Part shown: positions 60,674-64,000 of the stretch, piece after piece
How the letters are laid out: the number at the start of each line of letters is the position of its first letter
Position numbering within the stretch: the first letter of the stretch is position 1
Assembly: GCA_963576735.1 (NCBI GenBank)
Contig: OY755198.1
Location: 3,038,001 to 3,102,000 of the forward strand
From: Bedellia somnulentella
Taxonomy: Eukaryota > Arthropoda > Insecta > Lepidoptera > Bedelliidae
Reading direction: 5' to 3'
DNA: 64,000 nucleotides
Position numbers and translations under genes: made by a program
The notes under the pieces: model-generated
What the model saw: only the letters and a program-made list of their open reading frames with translations
Databases searched by the model: none
Told to the model about the DNA's origin: nothing

Positions 60674-61150
60674 TTAAAAAACTTTATTTTCTTTAAACCA
60701 TTTGTTTAAACACATTACATTTTTTAAAGCGCATGTATCAGTGTGATACACACAACTTATAACATCGATTGAATCTTTATATTTATCATACAAACTTAGT
60801 AAACTAGGACAATTTTTATCTTCTAGATTATAAACATTATTATTTTTTGTTATTTCTATAAGCCACTTTACCTTTTCCATTCCTTTAGTGTAAATAATCT
60901 TATTTGATAATAGTTGTACAATATAATTTTTATGACATGAATATGGTATGAAACCTTCTTTCCAATAAATTGCTCTATTTCTCTCAATCCAACTTACTTG
61001 TCTTCTTTCTGTTTTACTTAGATCATAATACGCAAATGGTGGTTTTATCAGAAAAACTTGTACTTGTTTTTCATGTATCATAGCTATTTCTTTAAGAATG
61101 AATTGATTATCGTCTGTTTTAAAACCTTGTACGTCTACTATAACATTCAT
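60674..61150 (-). CDS. Unknown 158-aa protein of the Polinton/adintovirus-like element
   Basis: Starts VIVDVQGFKTDDNQFILKEI: a short hydrophobic strand with an acidic pair, then a Lys-Glu motif. Aromatic and basic middle (PPFAYYDL, WIERNRAIYW), and a C-terminal HTDTCALKNVMCLNKWF. I recall similar proteins from insect genomes but cannot name a function. The opening strand would suit an RNase H-like or exonuclease-like fold; this is only a guess. Its ATG overlaps the stop of the capsid gene before it by ATGA. It is the last gene before the palindrome. Confidence 0.7.
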   Translation of the reverse strand: MNVIVDVQGFKTDDNQFILKEIAMIHEKQVQVFLIKPPFAYYDLSKTERRQVSWIERNRAIYWKEGFIPYSCHKNYIVQLLSNKIIYTKGMEKVKWLIEITKNNNVYNLEDKNCPSLLSLYDKYKDSIDVISCVYHTDTCALKNVMCLNKWFKENKVF

Positions 61151-62352
61151 GATAATTTTCTAACTATTTTACTCAAGGGTTTATATTCAATCAAACGATC
61201 ATTGATAATTAAACAGTATGCTGTTGTGTTTTCTGGTAAGTATTCAGAACATTCGATTTCTATTCGTACATCTACAGGACCAGTTTTCAAATTATCGTTT
61301 TGTCTTGAGCAATCAATTATAAACAACGGAGCACTATCTTTAAAATTTATTAGATTAAGCAGTGGGTCTGCTGGAATGTTATAATATGACTGGCGGAATT
61401 TAGTGTACATATCGTATAATATACTGTATTTATCCTCATTAAACTTTAAATGCATAGATTCATATGGATAATAATGTGAATTTAGAAAAAGTGTAACATT
61501 TGTAACATTGCAATGATCAAATTTTGAACAGTCTTTTGTTCTGTTATTCTTTTTATCAGTTTGTAAACCCAAAATCACATACCGAGGTTTTTCTATTTGT
61601 GAAGCAGTCTTAACTGACCAGGAATGTTTAACTGTTTTAGGTAATATAGGGTATTCGTATAAATCCCAATTTCTGAATGCAATTTGTATTGGTTTATCTT
61701 TTTCAAGAAGTTTAAGTAGCGATAGTTTCTCATAATCTGATACTTTAATATGGGGTACTCGCCACTGTACTTTTTGTATGTTAATTTTAACATAAGCTAC
61801 ATCATCTGATAAACTGACGCTGTTTAATACAGTATTACCCCTGTTTAAAATAAGTTCATGCTTGCAGTTCATTACAATTTTTTTATAATCTTCCGCAAAT
61901 CCTAATATTTTGTTGAGAGGTATAACAGCGCTAAAACCCTGACTGTTCATAGTTCCATTTAAATTCCAACCCCATATAGCTGCAGCTTTGCTCTCCCCCT
62001 CATTCATTGATATATATGACTTCATAGTAGTTGTTATGCCAGCATTTTTGATGCGGTCTATTTCAATACCATTCATTTCATATCTGATATCTTGAAACAG
62101 AAATAGAACTGGGTTGTTAGTGAGCTTGATGGCTTTTTGTATAGGTTTGTCATCTTTGCCCCTAAGTTTTATATCTCCTTCTATATAAATAGCACTAGCT
62201 GATGGTAATATGTATATGTCTTGCTGATGAATTGGAATTCTTATTTCATCATTTTCACTAAAATTGTTATTATATGGATTATAAGTATGCATTTCAAAAC
62301 TTTCAATTGAATTATCATACTGGGGGAAATCACTTATTCCGAGAATACTCAT
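61147..62352 (-). CDS. Major-capsid-like protein (double jelly-roll type), Polinton/adintovirus-like
   Basis: 401 aa, intact. Beta-rich throughout, with IYILPSASAIYIEGDI near residue 50, FLFQDIRYEMNGIEIDR near 85 and VKTASQIEKPRYVILGLQT near 250. The last part, FIIDCSRQNDNLKTG and VDVRIEIEC, resembles the closing strands of hexon-like capsid proteins of Polinton/adintovirus elements as I recall them. It would form the trimeric capsomer. It is shorter than most relatives (about 500 aa or more, from memory). It overlaps both neighbours by ATGA. Identification also leans on the penton and protease next to it; an unrelated structural protein cannot be excluded. Confidence 0.68.
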   Translation of the reverse strand: MSILGISDFPQYDNSIESFEMHTYNPYNNNFSENDEIRIPIHQQDIYILPSASAIYIEGDIKLRGKDDKPIQKAIKLTNNPVLFLFQDIRYEMNGIEIDRIKNAGITTTMKSYISMNEGESKAAAIWGWNLNGTMNSQGFSAVIPLNKILGFAEDYKKIVMNCKHELILNRGNTVLNSVSLSDDVAYVKINIQKVQWRVPHIKVSDYEKLSLLKLLEKDKPIQIAFRNWDLYEYPILPKTVKHSWSVKTASQIEKPRYVILGLQTDKKNNRTKDCSKFDHCNVTNVTLFLNSHYYPYESMHLKFNEDKYSILYDMYTKFRQSYYNIPADPLLNLINFKDSAPLFIIDCSRQNDNLKTGPVDVRIEIECSEYLPENTTAYCLIINDRLIEYKPLSKIVRKLS

Positions 62353-62495
62353 ATTTTAAATCCTAAGGCCTGAAGAAACTTTTTGTTGTTTTTTGTAATT
62401 TTTTTATTAAGCTTAACACGTGTGCTCACTTTAACACTACGGGGGATATTGATACGTTTAGTATTCGTATTTTGAACTTTATAAAATACTATCAT
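62349..62495 (-). CDS. 48-aa basic protein between the two capsid genes
   Basis: ATG at 62495, TGA at 62351-62349. Rich in Lys, Arg and Asn, with a C-terminal KKFLQALGFKI. ATGA overlaps join it to the penton gene upstream and to the capsid gene downstream, exactly filling the 139-bp gap between them. That both ends fit is the main support. A role as a small DNA- or capsid-binding protein is possible but unproven. Confidence 0.68.
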   Translation of the reverse strand: MIVFYKVQNTNTKRINIPRSVKVSTRVKLNKKITKNNKKFLQALGFKI

Positions 62496-63196
62496 GGTGT
62501 CCTACGTAGATGAAGACGCAATTGAATAGTTTCTCCTCTGAAATTAATGTAATTTCCGTGTTCGTCTAGTATCTTTACGCTCAATGATGATATATTATTT
62601 CTGTGAACAGGCAGATATATAATATTTTTCGGTATTTCTATATACCTATGCCCGGGTGAAACGTCTGGCACAAATTCGTGTATAACATGTGACGGTGATC
62701 CGTTAATATACGATCCTTGAACTAGATCACATTCGATCCTTATCACAGACACAGGGAGAATGTTTACCGGACTCATAGATTCATACCATTTATTCGGTTC
62801 TAACTTTGTGTTCTGAAAACCAAGCAAGTGTCCAATACTATTGTTTGCTGTAAAGTTCACGCTTTCAGAACAATATAAGTAACATTTCAGTGTATTATTA
62901 CTCGGCTTAATTTTGATTTCACAATCGATGATGTTTGTTTCAAGATATTCCGCTATATCGTAAAGATCATAAGTTCCCTCTGGTATTATTAATTGCTTAT
63001 TTGCTTCACCATAAGTAAATATATTATTGCGAGATGTAACATTTGGTATAGAGTTTAAAGCAGAAAAGTATAATAATCCACATTCGCAATTTTCCCAAAG
63101 AGTTAAAGGAGGTTGGAATTGTGATTCTAAGTGTGACTTACTTCCAGTGATGGTTAATGTAATAGACATTATGTTACACGGATGCCCAAAGTACAC
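62492..63196 (-). CDS. Penton-like minor capsid protein (single jelly-roll)
   Basis: 234 aa from the ATG at 63196; a second Met at codon 9 (63172) could also serve. Middle: YDLYDIAEYLET and NNSIGHLLGFQNT. The C-terminal half, SPSHVIHEFVPDVSPGH, IEIPKNIIYLPVHRNNI and NFRGETIQLRLHLRR, is the typical ending of penton-type minor capsid proteins of Polinton/adintovirus elements. It would occupy the fivefold vertices. It starts 24 bp after the protease stop and is uninterrupted. Confidence 0.82.
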   Translation of the reverse strand: MYFGHPCNIMSITLTITGSKSHLESQFQPPLTLWENCECGLLYFSALNSIPNVTSRNNIFTYGEANKQLIIPEGTYDLYDIAEYLETNIIDCEIKIKPSNNTLKCYLYCSESVNFTANNSIGHLLGFQNTKLEPNKWYESMSPVNILPVSVIRIECDLVQGSYINGSPSHVIHEFVPDVSPGHRYIEIPKNIIYLPVHRNNISSLSVKILDEHGNYINFRGETIQLRLHLRRTP

Positions 63197-63220
63197 TAAT
63201 ACACTAGAAAACGATACTGG

Positions 63221-63598
63221 CTATTTATTATTCCTTTTAGACCAAAAGCTTCTTAGAAACTGAAGACATAGATGACCACAATTAAAAGGGTGGTTTTTCT
63301 GAATATTTTCATTATTATATTTTATATCACAATTATCTACATAAGAAATGAATTCTTTTGGTGGCCTTAGATTACCATAACTATCAAAATATGTTATATT
63401 TTTATAATATTTTACATAGGCTACCCAATGAGAACCTGGGTTTTTTGAGCTATCTAGATTAATAATACCACATTCTTTTAAAAATGGGTACTTAGGAAGC
63501 TCATCTCGCATGAAAACACCGCGGAAGAATGGGATATCTTGAGCATTGTTTATAATGTCAATATTAGTCAGGGGTCGATTAGGTAGCCGATTACTTAG
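63221..63598 (-). CDS. Adenain-type cysteine protease, no AUG for its conserved N-terminus
   Basis: Capsid maturation protease of the C5 (adenain) type. Catalytic His in NPGSHWVAYVKYY, acidic residue in TYFDSYG and Cys in FNCGHLCLQFL, in the right order and spacing. The first Met (63511) falls inside the conserved motif FRGVFMRD. The same frame is open upstream to a stop at 63607-63605, and its residues LTNIDIINNAQDIPFFRG look like the family's normal N-terminus. No AUG precedes them. The frame is the -1 frame of the preceding gene at its slippery heptamer, so expression as a frameshift fusion is likely (see findings). Confidence 0.85.
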   Translation of the reverse strand, partial: LSNRLPNRPLTNIDIINNAQDIPFFRGVFMRDELPKYPFLKECGIINLDSSKNPGSHWVAYVKYYKNITYFDSYGNLRPPKEFISYVDNCDIKYNNENIQKNHPFNCGHLCLQFLRSFWSKRNNK

Positions 63599-63604
63599 TT
63601 TTTT
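63595..63604 (-). promoter_or_regulatory. Candidate -1 ribosomal frameshift site
   Basis: On the minus strand: A AAA AAC (63604-63598) in the phase required (X XXY YYZ), followed immediately by TAA (63597-63595). A -1 shift continues at CTA AGT AAT CGG into the protease frame without a stop. No strong downstream stem-loop or pseudoknot was found by eye. Confidence 0.65.
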
Positions 63605-64000
63605 TTATTCGAAATGAATATGCCGAAGCCTTTATTATATGGCTTTACTTCTAAACCTCTACCGATGCACAAACCTTCCATCTTTTCGTTATGTCGCTTT
63701 AATTCAGCAAAATGTTTTTTAGCTGCTTTAAACTCATTAATAACTTTAGTGATGGCTGCTGCCCCACCAGCTAAGCTTCCCACAGCAGAAAGACCAGCAA
63801 ATATAGGTATGAGCGGAAGAATACCACCAGTCTTTGGGACAGGAATCATACGAGGAAGTTTTACAGATGAATCTTTCATAGACTCCTTAGCTGCTGCTAT
63901 TGCTAGTTCGATAGCCATTTTCTTACACTTAGGCTTCAGTTTTTGTAAATGTTTTCTTGTATGGGAAACAATCTTTTTAAAATGTTTCTTCAAGCCAACT
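63595..64000 (-). CDS. Basic, Gly/Ala-rich core/membrane-active-like protein (partial)
   Basis: 132 codons are visible from 63993, where the codon is TTG, not ATG. The frame is open to the window edge, so the true start lies outside. The N-terminal part is Lys/Arg-rich (HFKKIVSHTRKHLQKLKPK). Next comes a hydrophobic segment LIPIFAGLSAVGSLAGGAAA, then a charged helix KAAKKHFAELKRHNEKMEG and a conserved-looking end GLEVKPYNKGFGIFIS. Proteins of this layout accompany Polinton-type capsid genes and are compared with adenovirus core or lytic proteins (pX/pVI); that parallel is from memory. It ends AAT AAA AAA AAC TAA. Confidence 0.72.
   Translation of the reverse strand, partial: VGLKKHFKKIVSHTRKHLQKLKPKCKKMAIELAIAAAKESMKDSSVKLPRMIPVPKTGGILPLIPIFAGLSAVGSLAGGAAAITKVINEFKAAKKHFAELKRHNEKMEGLCIGRGLEVKPYNKGFGIFISNKKN

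Noticed and set aside
63595..63993. Start codon at 63993 for the core-like protein
   Set aside because: The codon is TTG and the frame stays open to the window edge, so the real start is outside.

Overview
This is insect nuclear DNA, most likely from a moth or butterfly (Lepidoptera). The basis is (i) an interrupted metazoan gene with ordinary GT/AG introns, (ii) tRNA-headed SINEs with the motif GAAAACATCGTGAGGAAACC and a second SINE at 59392-59575 whose body resembles common lepidopteran SINEs as I remember them, and (iii) a very high density of short interspersed elements with (ATGT)n tails. The species cannot be told from the sequence.

One host gene runs left to right across positions 6676-48716. 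It is a TIA-1/TIAR/Rox8-type RNA-binding protein. Eight coding exons are visible: RRM2 (6676-6763, 18636-18711, 22153-22255), RRM3 (29026-29206, 30299-30428), a Gly/Tyr/Gln-rich tail (42102-42274), a Gly-Val repeat exon (47498-47660) and a last short exon with the stop (48675-48716). All phases agree across the seven introns, giving 317 codons plus stop. RRM1 and the start codon are not in the window and must lie further left. Decayed copies of two of its exons lie in the introns and at 40710-40770.

The introns are a transposon graveyard. About 50 copies or pieces of one ~250-bp element (called SINE-A here) lie in both orientations between 0.7 and 58.7 kb. With them are about a dozen tRNA-headed SINE-B copies, a third tRNA-like SINE-C, one intact RTE-type LINE (ORF 14751-17744), a near-identical piece of it at 1-656 and many short 3' fragments. 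At 31.4-40.7 kb a CR1/Jockey-like LINE was broken by three clean insertions: a hAT-type MITE, an antisense LINE end and a 3.98-kb composite that itself contains a truncated RTE-BovB-like LINE. Target-site duplications reconstruct the order. The RTE LINE, SINE-A and SINE-B share a 3' module (CTCTGCCTACCCC, a small stem-loop, GGCGTGA and a TATGT-type tail), which suggests that one reverse transcriptase mobilises all three. Around 48.7-57 kb lies an AT-rich stretch almost free of young insertions, probably the long 3' UTR and downstream flank of the TIA-1 gene.

The right end (60.2-64.0 kb) belongs to an endogenous Polinton/adintovirus-like element with all genes on the minus strand. Reading direction is right to left: a partial basic, Gly/Ala-rich protein (open at the window edge), an adenain-type cysteine protease, a single-jelly-roll penton-like capsid protein, a 48-aa basic protein, a double-jelly-roll major-capsid-like protein and a 158-aa protein of unknown role. 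The four genes from the penton onward are linked by three consecutive ATGA stop/start overlaps. The first gene ends on a canonical -1 slippery heptamer (A AAA AAC followed directly by TAA). The -1 frame continues without a stop into the conserved N-terminal part of the protease, which has no AUG of its own. Beyond the last gene is a 214-bp near-perfect palindrome. The DNA polymerase and integrase expected of such an element would lie beyond the right edge.
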